Shown here: in pieces, positions 1 through 12,400 of the stretch
Layout: each line of letters opens with the position of its first letter
How positions within the stretch are numbered: the first letter of the stretch is position 1
Origin: Collybiopsis luxurians FD-317 M1
Lineage: Eukaryota > Basidiomycota > Agaricomycetes > Agaricales > Omphalotaceae
Assembly (NCBI GenBank): GCA_000827265.1
Contig: KN834758.1
Coordinates: forward strand, 310,001-374,000
Length of the DNA stretch: 64,000 nt
Reading direction: 5' to 3'
The notes under the pieces: model-generated
The model's input: only the letters and a program-made list of their open reading frames with translations
What the model was told of the DNA's origin: nothing
Databases searched by the model: none
Program-made: the position numbers and the translations under genes

Positions 1-124
1 CTATTCGGTACGCGTGCTGATTATTGCACTTAGTCTGATCGTTGACGGTGAGAATGTAGGAACGAAATTGCAAGCTGCGAAGAAGCAGCGTATGAAAGTC
101 TGCCATTGAAAGACGCACTGACAT
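1..124 (-). CDS. Possible 5' end of a gene running off the left edge
   Basis: On the minus strand an open frame starts at an ATG at 124 (MSVRLSMADFHTLLLRSLQF...) and stays open for 41 codons to the window edge. An in-frame TGA lies just upstream of the ATG, so this would be a first exon. The composition looks protein-like but I recognise no family. It lies about 320 bp beyond the proteasome gene stop, in the same orientation. It could also be chance openness in intergenic sequence. Confidence 0.2.
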   Translation of the reverse strand, partial: MSVRLSMADFHTLLLRSLQFRSYILTVNDQTKCNNQHAYRI

Positions 125-443
125 TGCTTTTCTTCAATAATCAATCCGAGCTGTTGAAATTTGCTCAGGAGGTAGGTGTCCGGCTCTCATTCCTCCAGAA
201 CTCATGTTGATAATCCTTCACGTAGCGGGGGTGGCAGGTAGACTTGTCAGCGCAGACTATAACATTCGCAAAGAAGGGTGAAGAGCAGATCGAAATTCCA
301 AAGCAGAAACTCATTTCCTCATCCTTGGCATATGCTAGGGAGCTCGAGCGGATTGTATAGAATATACAGATTTTCCAATTGTTCTTCATACTTTGATGGA
401 AAGCAATTAATTGAGACAAAAAGTACAACGCGAAATGTGTTCT

Positions 444-1484
444 CTATTCGAAATCCTCAAGGGCCGCCTTCGCTTTTTGCTCTGCCTCGGCGAGTAGGTC
501 TTTTGGTACAGGGACGTGAAGGCCGTTCGTTTCATCGCCAATCCATGACATCTCAAGCTCGAAATCCTTCTCTTTGGAATCATCGTGAACCAGATAGATA
601 CTAGAAATGATGATTAGATAGATATCTGCGAAGAAGAGTTTACAAACATTCGAGCGGCCTCGAGTACAGCCTGTCGTGTTGAAAGTTCAGACAGTTTGAG
701 TTTCTCCAGCTCAGTCTTCGCAAGCTGGCGACCTTTACCAACAGCTGCGCCGTGATAACCCTGAAGAGAGAGATTTCAATGGACGGAAATGCAAAACAAT
801 ATGGTAACTTACAAAGAACACACCACTCGGTTCTATGACGAACAGTGACGGACCATCCTGGTCGACCCCTCCAATAATAGTGCTGATTCCAAACGGTCGG
901 ACAGAAGAATAGAGGGTATATACTTGAACGTATGAGCTCATTCGGTCGGCAATGTACTACGAGATCCTTAGAATCAATCCAGACTTTAAGTGCTCCAAGA
1001 TAGTACCTTGACGGGGGCTGGTGATCTAAAGTTATCGCGGAAGTTGGACGATTCGTCGATCGCTCTATTGGCAAGGTGACGACCATCCGCCAGCAGACCT
1101 GCAGTAGCCTAGGAACAGATTCAGAGAAAAGCAAATAGAAAAGAATCAAACCCCACGCACCAAACCGATGTGCCTATCCAGAGTCTGTATTCTTCGATTG
1201 GCATCGGGAATCAGAAGCTTGGAATGCACTAGTTTCTCCACTGCTAGCACGATTCCATCCTTTACTCGCAAACCTATGGCAGTTCTACAGAGATATGAGA
1301 AGGACTACAAGCTGCGTAGTGAGAGATCTCACCCAGAGTTTTCTACTGCTTTATTGGCATATTCGACCTGAGGCAGCGTTAACTAAGATAATACGGATCC
1401 TAATAACGAGCGCACCTGGAATATACGGCCATCAGGAGAGTAGGTACTTGCTGAGAGATCGTATCCTGTACCGATAGAGGTCAT
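444..1484 (-). CDS. PRE10: 20S proteasome subunit alpha type-3 (PSMA3/Pre10-like)
   Basis: This is a structural alpha subunit of the 20S core particle, part of the outer heptameric ring that gates substrate entry; it has no proteolytic activity itself. The N-terminus reads [20 protein letters not shown], the alpha-ring signature, followed by [30 protein letters not shown] and the DRHIGL block. The middle has [18 protein letters not shown] and the later part [21 protein letters not shown], which points to the alpha-3 class rather than its paralogues. It ends in ALEDFE. There are about six exons with short introns and roughly 255 residues, normal for the family. The start lies 101 bp from the divergent nucleoporin gene, so the two probably share a promoter. 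Confidence 0.93.
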
Positions 1485-1585
1485 GATGAAAGTAGAGAAA
1501 GAGTTAAGAGAAGTGACGCGTCCTTCGCACTTGCGCGTTCACTCTCAGCTGCACGTGCCACTGTCAATTTCGGTCGCGTACCGCC
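1485..1585. promoter_or_regulatory. Bidirectional promoter with CACGTG box (proteasome alpha-3 / nucleoporin)
   Basis: Only 101 bp separate the two divergent start codons. A CACGTG E-box sits at 1552-1557. The nucleoporin start has a strong context (CCGCCATGG). Sharing of the promoter is inferred from the spacing. Confidence 0.5.
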
Positions 1586-4499
1586 ATGGACAACGACGAA
1601 TCCTCTTCTTCTCTGCTCGATGACCATCCAATCTTCTCTCCATCCAAAAGCTCTCTTGCTCATCTTGAAAAGTCTCTTGAACTTTCATCGAACACGCTAC
1701 CGACCAACAATGGCTCGATTCCTTGCGGCCGACGGCAAACCATGGCACTTCGAGATACGGATATTGTTCTTGCAGCCGGACAAGAAATCAGAATGGCTTC
1801 ACTAGCTGATACGAAAATCCAGCACCACCACGCCAAAAATTACAAGGTAAATGTTCTTTCACTTTTTGTCATAATTCGAAACTAAGTCGAACCAGACACT
1901 ACATACACCCAACATCCAGTTTCAAATCGACCAAGTCGCTTTAAATTCTACTGGGAAGCTCCTTGCAGTGGCGGGGGCCTATCAAGTTGCCGTGGTTGTT
2001 CTTCCACACGCGGGCTATTCTCGACTGGTCCCAGAGAGAATTGATTGCAAGTGCGACTGTCTTCTTTCATTGAACATTCCCTGTGAGCTCAAAATTTTTA
2101 GGTCCATACAAATTGGTCAATTCTATCACGGTGCAAGCTCTGCTGCGCCTATAGCTCAGATTGAGTGGCACCCTTGGGGCGAAGCTGCATCAACCCTGAT
2201 GGTTATGACTGTAGACGGAAAACTCAGGTGCGAGACAAAGATTTTGTCCATGTGTATTCCACCCTTATCCAAATCACAGAGAATATGATATATCCGTGGA
2301 CACAGAGGAACCGCAACAAGTTCTGTCATTTATCCCTGAACGAAAACCGGGGAAATCGTTCGTAGCAGAAGATGCTTCAGAACGTGAAGTTGTGTCATTT
2401 GCTCTCGGAAAAGGGAGAGCTGATTGGGGCCCACTCACTGTCTACGCGGTTATGAGATCGGGAGACGTCTACGCTATATGTCCTTATATGCCGCAAAACG
2501 CGTCAGTTCACTTTTATTTCTCTGGGATGTCTTAACCTCATTAGCATACAGATCCGTACCTTCAGCGTACGTGCATTCGCTGGAATGCTTCATTTCAGCA
2601 AAACAGGAATTCCTCGAACAAGAAGGCGCGTCACAAGCTACCAAAAACTTATCTGTCCTATACGACTACCAGCACAAGTACATCAGTGCGTTGCTCAAAC
2701 AGCTACCCCCGGGGACCGTTTTTCCAGCTCCGTCGCGCTCGGTTCTCATGCATCCCCCTACGACTATCAAGGTGTCGCCTGCACGTCAAGGGCCTTTCCT
2801 GCTGCAGCCTTCTCCTCGGCTCGTAGAGGGAAGCGAGGGTGGAGATGCTACCGACATCATTTATCTATCGTATAGTCAGAGTCCCAGAGACGACGACACA
2901 GAGGATGGTGTAGCTGAAAATCTGGATGTTATTCTTATTACTTACCAGGACGGCAAAGTGGATGTCTGCCTAGATGTGGAAAAAGTCGAGGCAAGGTGGC
3001 AAACCAAGGTCAGTGGTTTTGTCGTATTATATGCCTTTGGATATTCACGTCTTGGTTTCAGAACGCGACAAACGATCTTCCTATGCTGGCCGTATACGAG
3101 AGTATTGATTTGGGTCTAGTGTCACTGCTGAGCTCCTTACCTTCGACCCAAGGCTCATCCGCGTTAAATCTGCTTCAAGGGAACTTCCCAGTATCATTGG
3201 TGGACCCTGTGCACAACGATATAGTATATATCTATCATGCTTTCGGTGTTCATGCATTACAATTGCGACCGGTTTTGCAAAATTTGTTTTCTACGTTACA
3301 TGCTGATGCTACGTCCGGCTCTCATGAACTCTCAGCCTACACTGCTGTCCAGCCGATCTTGTCGACGTTTTCTGTAGAAAGAAAGTGAGCCTCTTGTGCT
3401 GAATATTTTTGGATCAATCTTCTGACTGCGTTCATCAGGTCATCGAATCCGGTCATTGCTGTAGCGATTCCGGACGATGTGTACTTGTCGTACAGTATAT
3501 ACGTTCTGACATCGGCCATGCGTATTACCGTATTCTCTCTTAACCCTCGAGCCCAATCTCCGCCTCCCCCTCCGAAGGAAAATGTCGCGCAATCATCTAG
3601 TCACCGACTGGAATTGATCGGAGACACGCCACCGTATACTTCCCTCCTTGGTTCGGAACCCTGGACTCCTCCTCCGATATTTTCACAGCCATTAGGCCTT
3701 CCTTCTAATCCTCGCCTCTCCGTGCCAAAAGATGCATCTCAGCGGGAATTTATGCTCACACCCGATACACTGCGGTACCTTGCAACAATTGTAACGCGCT
3801 ATAGTGGGCAGATCCACGAGGTAGAGTTGGCCCAGCACGGCGCAGAAGGACGTGTTGCGCTTCAGGTTCAGGAACTTGGAAGGCTGACTGCCAAGTGTAG
3901 GGAGCTTCTTGCTATTGTGGATAAGCTGAAAGGGCCACGCAGAGAGGCGAGCCAGATCCGCATGCAGAAAGTTCAGGAAGAACAAAAGCTCCTGCTGAAG
4001 AGGCTCGATCGTATGCTGCAGGTGATGATGCAGAAGGCGTCCCCGGAGCTGAGCGAGCATGAGACAAAGTGGTTTGAGGAGCTAAAAAGAATGAAGGAGG
4101 TGATTCTGGGTGCTGATAAATATGATGAAAGTGCCTTATCGACCAGGATTCGAACGGTACGAGTTGATTCTTTGATTTCATGTCACCTTTGCTGATACAG
4201 AACCTTCACAGCTTGAGCGCGAATACGATCGGCTTATGCCCAGTCTGAAAGCCCTTCTGGAAAAAGAACGACGACGACGAGAAAAGGCTGCCGAGGAGAA
4301 CAAAAGTTTAGGCTTTTCACAAGCGTTTGAATTCGGAGAACGATCAAACTACGAGTGAGCTTTGTTTTTTATTCTCGGTAGTCTCAAAAGTTCATGAATT
4401 GTGCGTAGGCGTGGACGGCTGGCTGATTTAGAGCAAGACGTTATAAAGCTTGCGGAAAAACTCGATGTCACTTTAAGTAAACCACCATCTAGTCAGTAA
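1586..4499 (+). CDS. NUP82: Nuclear pore protein Nup82/Nup88 homologue
   Basis: This would be a cytoplasmic-face nucleoporin, part of the Nup82/Nup88-Nup159/Nup214 subcomplex used in mRNA export. The product of about 830 residues begins MDNDESSSSLLDDHP. It continues into a beta-propeller-like region with FQIDQVALNSTGKLLAVAG, QVAVVVLP, a typical IEWHPWGEAASTLMVMT blade and DPVHNDIVYIYHAFGVHAL. From about 3750 the sequence is helical and heptad-rich (LAQHGAEGRVALQVQELGRL; QKLLLKRLDRMLQVMMQKAS), which matches the C-terminal coiled coil of Nup88. The last exon ends DVTLSKPPSSQ. Splicing was traced through several short introns. The assignment rests on the propeller-plus-coil architecture and local similarity to Nup88; the class is fairly sure. 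Confidence 0.8.
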
Positions 4500-4666
4500 T
4501 TGTAGACATTCATTCACCTTTACTGTACATATCAAATCTCTGTGTAATCATGTTGTATCATAGGGTGCTCGACCTACTAGGTCAAAATCTTGTCATTACA
4601 TATATGAGGCTCAACGAGATTTCCTTGTAACAGACACTGAGTTGTCGAGTTCCCAATGTGGCCTCT

Positions 4667-7433
4667 TCAGTACACATAACGGACTAACTCGAACTGTTGA
4701 ACCAAAACAGAGAAAAAAAAAGAAAGAGCGAACATACAATCTGGATTCTCCCTGTCTGTTAGATCTTGAAAGGCTCTCTTGTGTTCCAGATGTTCATTCT
4801 GCAAAAAAAAATATGTCAGAACTTTATGAAAAGAGTGGCATCGAGAGGACGAGATTTCTTACCGAATCTTCACCACTAACTGTGGTCTCCTGGAGGGACT
4901 GGGCCCGTCTCTTCAATTGGTTCAGTCGCATGAGATAAAATCGCAGGAAGACAATGGCAACTAGTTGGATTCCGTATACGATGATATGGACGATAAATGC
5001 TTTGATGTACCGCGGAGCATCGTTCGCTCGGAAAACTTGAGGCCCGACTGCATTTCCTGTTGCCCAGGCTCTAGATAAAAAAGTTCATGCTGGTTCCTCG
5101 ACATCAAGGCACATAGCATGGAACTGACATGAACACTAGCGAAGACGCGATCACCTGCTTAGTTCGCTGTAGACGGCAAGTCAGGCACGCTTGACTTAGT
5201 ATGCTTCAGAAAATCAGAAATAAACATACACCTGCTACGTTGCCGCTCATTACTGCAAGATTTAGGACGGCAACAGCTCCGAATACTTGGGTGCAACTAA
5301 GGATAAAGGACTCTCATCAGAAAGATGTTCAACTATCGTCTGAGATCTGAAAACCTACTAGAAAGCGATCAAAAGCCCAACTTTCGTTTCGGAGGTAGTC
5401 GGTACGGCTTGAGACAATTTCAGCGGTAAATTTCAAGCAATCTGCGTGAAGAATCATACACAAACTACGCTATCATTGAGCAAAATTTGGAAAGAAGGAA
5501 AAGAGTGACGTACAATACAATCGTGCCCGCGATGTTGGGAAGCGTGTAGATCTGGTTCTGCACTTCAATATCACACTTGCATCTAATGTCTTATCGGTCT
5601 TACGAAAGCAAGAACGAGTTTCTGGCCGTAACGTTTTGAGAGATAGGCTCCGCTGAACAAGGCAGCCATTATGACTGCGCCTAGAAGGGTAGGATGGGGT
5701 AAGGCGATGAGAAAATTAAAGCGCAAGCAAACCTACCTTGAGCAATTGCCAAAAGATACGTTTGAAGCTGGGTGTATCCCTGATTCGCAACAAAGGTGAA
5801 CGTTCGAAAGTTTCGCATCTGACGCGCACTTACAAAGGCAGTAATAATAAGGTTAGAAAAAGCACCCAATCCACCTGTTGGCAAGCCATTTGTAAACGAA
5901 ATTAGCGTTACAGACCATACGATAGGGTCTTTGAATGCTTCAACTGCGCTCTGGATTTGAGACTAAGTGACCCAAATTAAACAACGACGCCGAACCTGCT
6001 TGATATCTCTACTAATTTTATCAGTCGAGAACTCAGTCGAAAACCTTGAACGACGTACCTTGAATTGTTTGTTCTGAATTCCTGTTTCATTTTTTCTTAC
6101 TCGTTCCGCCATGAGTATCCGGTCTTCCGGGGAGAAACATTTGGCCCGCATAGGACTGTCCGGCAGCCACCAAGAGACGAAGACACCCCAGACAGCTGTT
6201 ACACATCCAAGAATCTGGACATGTAATGTTAGAATGCAATTGATTCTTGGCAGGAGCTGTGTTACCAGGAAGAAGATCTGCCAGTTCTTTAGCTTCGCAT
6301 GTTGGATATGCGCTACACCATAGGCAATAAGTCCTCCGACACATTGTTGAAACCCATTCATGGAGTAAAAGGCCCCGATGACTAAGGCTTGCTCGTCTCT
6401 AGTGTACCACATCGTCGACCTACCATATAATCTATCAGCAAGGGCTCAAAAGGAAGCTACATTTACCACTCACAAGAAAACAAACGCAGGTTGGCATACA
6501 CATTCGAACATTCCAAGAAGAGTTCGAACAATGACGAGGCCAGTGAAGTTTGTGCATGCTGCCGTGCATGCAAGAACAATACCCCATGCAGTGATACTAT
6601 GTAAAACACGAGTCCCTTCGACGCGATGGAAAATAAAGGGTTTAAACGAACTCACCAAAAGGAAAGATATTTTCCAACAGGTAAACGCTGAATTAGTCGG
6701 TTCGTTGGGAACTCCCATAGTAGGCTGTTATCTAGGTATAGGTACAGCCAACAAAACCCTTGGAAGATACTTACATCGCAATGTAGACTCAGTGGAAGTG
6801 AGCCTCGAGCGGTGAATAATTGGGCTTAAAACTTACCGCAAGTTGTAAGCCATGCATACTGTTGACCGTGGTTTAAATGGGTATCAGTTTGAATTCCCAT
6901 GATAGATGCAAAGTTTATGGTCCTACGATATGCATACGTCGTTTAGTCTATATCTTCATCTGGACTGATCTTGATCTTACCCCTTGTCGAGAGTCTGGCA
7001 GACTAGATAAAATCACGGCCATCAGCGGGTTCAGGAACTAGAGCTTTGTGCAATGACCAACAATATGTTGTGACCATGACGACCTATACGCCAAGTCAGT
7101 ACATTCCTGGAGGAAGTGCAATAGGACAGAATATATACTAAGACGCGTTTATGAATCATCCATCTCAGTCGCGCATTCGTCGCATCATCAATCTCAACGG
7201 GCTTGGCGTCTTTCGACGCGTCGGCAGCATGAGTAGCGAAAAACTCTGCAACTTCCGCGTCAATACCCGGTGGAGGAGCTGGTGAACAAATTATCATTGA
7301 AGTCCACGCACATTGCACTTGTGATTGCAATGGGTATCCTACCTTCATTCTCAGTATAAAGAGAATCAAAGTCTTTAGTGGGCGTTTCCTCGATATGACG
7401 GATATCCTGACTGTGCTTCATGGCGGTCGGCAT
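4667..7433 (-). CDS. MFS transporter, anion:cation symporter family (Dal5/allantoate permease-like)
   Basis: A 12-TM plasma-membrane secondary transporter of the group that includes yeast Dal5, Tna1 and Vht1 and, in bacteria, hexuronate permeases. It starts MPTAMKHSQDIRHIEETPTK. The cytosolic N-terminus runs into RLRWMIHKRVL and, after a spliced junction, VVMVTTYFCQTLDKGTINFA, then SIMGIQTDTHLNHGQQYAWL, the hallmark of this family. Later blocks include MWYTRDEQALVIGAFYSMNG, the mid-protein loop WWLPDSPMRAKCFSPEDRIL and the C-terminal GNAVGPQVFRANDAPRYIKA. It ends NPDFRYVY, the usual family C-terminus, after two short 3' introns. It has about ten exons and roughly 500 residues. It is divergent from a GH105 gene across 446 bp, which suggests an organic-acid or uronate-type substrate, but the substrate itself cannot be read from sequence. 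Confidence 0.9.
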
Positions 7434-7879
7434 TGTGAACGCGAACCAATTTTTTTCTCAAAATTGCAGCCTTTTCAATGAAGAATCCAGGAACAAACCT
7501 AGTATCTTGTGACCTTTGCCAAGTGGGGCCCCGTACCCGGATTTAAAAAATAATTGAGAAATCGGTAAGATGTTGTTCAGGTGGATGTCGCGCAATTGCG
7601 AATCCAGCGCGCGTTTACACGTGTAAAGTCTCTAGCTTCATAAAGGAGAGCAAGGAGCATGATGAATTTTTTGTTATGCATTCAGAAGCCTATAAATGGG
7701 GTCCCAGCATTTGGCCTAAGCCCCTCCAATCGCTCCAGTGGGAGTACGGAGCTGCCGGCCCACATTCGGCACGGATATCCGTAGGGCCGGCTGCCGGTCG
7801 TCCCGCTTGACCTCCAATTTTTTCAATACTTAAGTCCTACCTACCGCGCCATGGAAAGTCCACTAGCACGATATCGGAT
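7434..7879. promoter_or_regulatory. Shared promoter between transporter and GH105, rich in palindromes
   Basis: This is the only DNA between the two divergent start codons. It holds a perfect 14-bp palindrome TTTACACGTGTAAA at 7614-7627 with a CACGTG core, and an inverted repeat GCCGGCCC (7754-7761) / GGGCCGGC (7784-7791). Between those arms lies CGGATATCCG (7772-7781), a CGG-N4-CCG inverted site of the kind bound by Zn2Cys6 factors. CCTCCAAT occurs twice (7723-7730, 7811-7818), and a TATAAA lies at 7691. CCTCCAAT resembles the core of the ascomycete galacturonate element TYCNCCAAT apart from its first base. Regulation is inferred. Confidence 0.5.
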
Positions 7880-9293
7880 ATGTCTGCCAGAAACGCCAAC
7901 CCTTTAAAGGTACTCGGATCTCGCTAGGAATCTTCAATTCCCTAGTAATTGTCTGTATTAGGTCTCCGTCTTGAATCATATCCGGAATCTCATTGACTGC
8001 CTCGTTAATATCAAGGATGAAACTGGGGAATTTCTTCTAACTCTTGAAGATGGGAGGCAGATCGATACAAAAGGCTGGAACGACTGGGAGTGGACACATG
8101 GAATAGGTAGAATTTGAATTCTGAACATTGGAAATCAATTCTTGATCAATTTGTGGCTTTAGGGCTGTACGGCTTGCTCAAACTCCACGAGATTACTGGA
8201 GACAAAGATGCGCTGGATATATCTCTTGCATGGTTCAAAGATCGTTTCGAGATCGGGACCACCAAGGTACTTCCGGATTATGCATGTTCGAGCCATAATC
8301 TGACTGTCACTCGAGAACGTGAACACCATGTCGCCCTTGTTGACTGCAGCTTATCTTCATGAAGCCCAGAAGGCCGATTATCTAGCACACCTGGACTCTT
8401 GGGCAGAGTGGGTCATGTACGATATGCCTCGTACCGAAGAAGGTGGTCTCCAACACGTAACTTATGTGACCGCAAATTACCAGCAGTTATGGGATGATAC
8501 CCTCATGATGTCAGTGCTTCCTCTGACCAAAATTGGCTTGGTATTGGATCGTCCTCATTATGTGGAAGAGGCCAAAAGACAATTTCTGCTCCAGTGAGCA
8601 AATTCATTGCTGCTATGAGCATCCAATTCAGGTTTTGCTTTCCAGTATCAAATACCTTCAAGATGTCCAGACCGGGTTATGGTTCCATGGTAAACTCCTC
8701 CGATCCACGATTTGCTACTACTTACGTATTGCTAAGCGTGGACGTTTGATGGTCGACACAACTTCTGCAAGGCTCGATGGGGGAGAGGCAACTGTTGGAT
8801 AACGGTGGCTATTCCTGACTTTATCGATATGCTTAAGCTTCCAGAGAGCGATGGGCTTCGAAAATATCTAGTCACCTCTCTTGTTGTGCAGATCAACACA
8901 CTAGTCGAGTGTCAGGATCAAGCGTCGGGACTTTGGCATACTATTCTGGATGATGAGACGTCCTACCTAGAGTCATCTTGCACTGCAGGGTTTGCGTATG
9001 GTATCTTGAAAGCGCTGAGACTAAGGCTCATACCGAGAGAGGAGCGTTACACGACTGCCGCGAAAAAGGCTATCGATGGTATCATCGCAAATATTACGCC
9101 TAACGGCGAGGTATGTATAACATCATTCTACCTTCCTGTTAACTGATGTATCCCTCAGCTGAAGCTTGTATCTTTTGGCACACCTGTATTCTCCGAAATT
9201 GAAGGATATAAAAAGATACCTTTGACTAGCATGCCGTACGGGCAGAGTTTGGGTTTACTGGCCCTCACAGAGTATCTTAGAACATTTATTTAG
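7880..9293 (+). CDS. GH105 unsaturated rhamnogalacturonyl hydrolase (YteR/RhiN-like), intracellular
   Basis: It hydrolyses the unsaturated galacturonyl residue from the oligosaccharides that rhamnogalacturonan lyases release, giving rhamnose and an unsaturated uronate that opens to a keto acid. The start at 7880 gives MSARNANPLK, followed by a spliced exon with WNDWEWTHGI and GLYGLLKLHEITGDKDALDI. The catalytic block is NYQQLWDDTLMMSVLPLTKI, where the first Asp of DDT corresponds to the catalytic Asp of the family. Then follow IKYLQDVQTGLWFHG, FCKARWGRGNCWITVAIPDF and SSCTAGFAYGILKAL. It has about seven exons and 360 residues, which is full length. No signal peptide is visible, so the enzyme should be cytosolic and needs an importer. 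The divergent transporter is the obvious candidate. Confidence 0.92.
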
Positions 9294-9419
9294 ATTGTGA
9301 TTTACTTTGTACAAATATACGCTATCGACGTCATTCAACGGGCCGCCCACTTAGGTAAATCAGCAGCTCAAAAACATACCTCAGTCCATCACCCTCACTC
9401 TTCTCCGCCAAGCTCGACG

Positions 9420-12400
9420 ATGACCAGCTCGCGTCGGTCCTCAAAGTCAACAAAATCAAACGCCACGACTCGTTCTGCGCGTCCTCCGGCTTGGCGGGCA
9501 ACGAGCATTATATCAGGTACTGCGCCCGGGCCACCCTTAAAGAACTCTTCTGCTCCAGAGGTCTCCGTCGTTATCGCTGAGCCAGAAACTATATCAAACT
9601 CAACGTCAGCATCAGCAGCTTCCAAACTTGCTCCTACAATCTCCAGACACTCCAGCTCCTCCGGTGTAAACCGAAGACTCATTGTGGAGAGGACGAACAG
9701 CACCAGGACAAGGTTACAGGACGTCTTTAGAGATGACGAGTTAAGTGCAGGGTCGAGTAATGTGGGGTTTGAAGAATCGTACGCATTACTGTTTTCTGTT
9801 TTATTTGAATAGAACGCTCAACCTTTCTTAGAGCCTACCAGCCTGCAACCGGATCCAGTATTGCTTTTCCGTCGTCTTCCTTTCCTTCTTCCAGTGTAGA
9901 AACAACTTATATACCCTCTGCTCACTCAGAGACTGCACCCATAATGTCATCCTCGCCCGGCAGAGCATCTTGGTTCTCATCGTTCGGTCGATCCAAAGGA
10001 AAGGAGAAGGCCACCGACCACAGAACTAATATTAGTCCCGATGCACATTACACATTAGAATCAGTACAACAAGATACACCCAAAGCAGCTTCTCAGTCCT
10101 TGAGCGCTGTTCCTTTAGACGGTGGATCTGAAGTTCAGGATAACACCGTTGAGCCACTCGGATCTACACCTTCTGGTGCCTGCACTATCCGCCCTACCTC
10201 ATCTCCGCCCGTAGGAAACGAATTAGATACACCTAGAGTCGAACTACCTTCCTTCACAGGCGAAGACCTGTCAAGAACTATTCGTGCTACCGAGGGACCG
10301 AAGCAGCCCAATGATCCCAGTTCTCAAAAGCACTCTTGGTTTAATCCTTTTGCGCCCTATCCGTCTCATTCACAGCCTCGTGTATCCTCGCAGCCGCCTT
10401 CTACTTCTGCTTCGATATCTACATCGCCGATAGCATCTAGCCCATTAAGCAGAGCTTCCTCTTCCCACATTGGCTCCATAGACGACGAAGTTCCCAGTCT
10501 AATTCGTACGCCAACCCAGTTGGACGACGAAGGGCAGAGACTAAGGCAAATACGGGACCAATTGACCAGCACTGTCACACCTGAGGCCGATATTTCCGCT
10601 GTAGACAGCAATCCGCAGGCAGTCACTGCATTTCCTGAGAATGGACAAACGCCTCGAGCCCGTAAGCGGCTAGATTCGCTCAATTCGCTCAATCCGTCTA
10701 CCAGTCGATTTAGTATCAGTATACCGCTTCTGGGACGACCTAAGATGCGTTTGGAAGATGCTGTTAAGCTGGGGAAAGAATCTGACGACCAGGATGGGGG
10801 GGATGCTTCAACAGATGTTATAGCAGGTATGCTTTACTCCTCAGCGCCACGTTCCTCCTTGCAGATTCGCGACACCGCGTTCGAATCGTAACCGTGGCCT
10901 TACGTCATCGCCTCCTAGCTGACTGATAATCTCATTTACTAGCTCCCAACCTCATTTCTGAGGTAACAGCAACAACAAAGGCTTCCTCTACCTCAAACTC
11001 AACAACAACAACAACCGCTGAGGGTCAATCTGACTCCCCCATGTCCAAACCAGCCACCATACCAACTTCTGATGAAGCCGTAGTCAAGGATTCTGTTCCA
11101 CCGTCAGCGCCAGTTCAACCCGAAAATGAATCCGTCAATGCCACCCAGCCATCACAACCACATGATGCCACAACTGCCTCAGCGCAATCGCAGTCATGGT
11201 GGAGTTACATAGGATGGTATTCGTCGCAACCTAGTGCTGAACACCCAGAGCTTCCGCCGACATTGCGAAGCCCTCAACCGACTTCATCAGAGAACGAGAC
11301 GTTTAATTTACAAGTGCCTGCTGATCTCATCCGAGAACGCTCTTCATCTGCGCCGCCGGTCATGGAACCTTCTAACGACACTGTTTTGAACAATAAACCA
11401 CTTAAGCCGGAAAACAATCTCCCTGCCAATGTATCTTCGCCCCCTCCTCAGCTTCATTCAGAGATTCGGGGTCCCGGCAAGTCCCCATCAATATTCTCTC
11501 TCGATGTTGCTCGTGCTGCTGGATCCTGGTTCAACCCCTGGACGTGGTATGATACTAGCGATGCTTTAGAGTCACAGCCAACTCCTACTGCTGCTGCTAA
11601 TGACGCCTCTCCAAATGGGAGTGAGGATGATGGAGGGGCAGGAAATACGGATCATGATACCGGAGATGAAAATGATGATGGCGGAGAGAAGAAAAAGCTG
11701 ACGGAATCTGAGAAAATCAAGGAGGCAGCTCTCGCTCGAGATAACCATCCAAGTGCAGGATCACCATCCAGCGAACCCACTGTAACGACTGATTTACCTT
11801 CAGCCGGCGAGGCATCCGAAACGAATCGTCGACCATCTTCCCATTCGGAACCTATGAACCCTATTGCTGATTCTGCTTCTTCTCTTCGCTCTGGCTGGGC
11901 TTCATTCTTTTCGATGAGCCGCGGTAGAGGCCTTGTTATAAAAAATCTGGGTGAGACTGCAGAGCCTGCAGAGCCTGTAGAGAATTCTGTGAAAAAAGAC
12001 GAAAATGGAGTTGAAATAATGGAGTTAACCGATGATGAAGCTGGCAGTGTAAACGTGCAGGAGCCGGAACCAGGACCACAGCCGGAATCAGAGAAAGCAG
12101 TCACAAAAGTTCCTACAAGCACCGCGATTGCCCTCATTCGTGCCCTGGCTGGACCTGATACAGGGAAGCCAATGATGATTGAGGCCAAAGAAAAGAAGAA
12201 CCAGGATGACAATGATAAAAATAGCAATCTTCCTCTTCTCCCGCCTTCCCCTCAACCTTCGAGCAAATCCAAAGGCAATGCTGATACCCCTGCTACTGAG
12301 TCTCTACCGGCCTCGCCAACAAAACGCAATCCTTCACGACCAGGAAGAGCTTCTTCTGTAAGTACAACGCGCACCGGGATTAGCTCTATAGGCAATAAAC

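Noticed and set aside
4130..4165. tRNA-like string GGATTCGAACGGTACGAG
   Set aside because: It lies in the coding sequence of the nucleoporin (TRIRTVR) and no cloverleaf can be formed around it.
9395..9703. 102-codon minus-strand frame with acidic composition opposite the hydrolase first exon
   Set aside because: The plus-strand exon joins in frame to the next exon through a proper GT-AG intron and matches the Ser-rich composition of the rest of the gene; the minus frame is a shadow.
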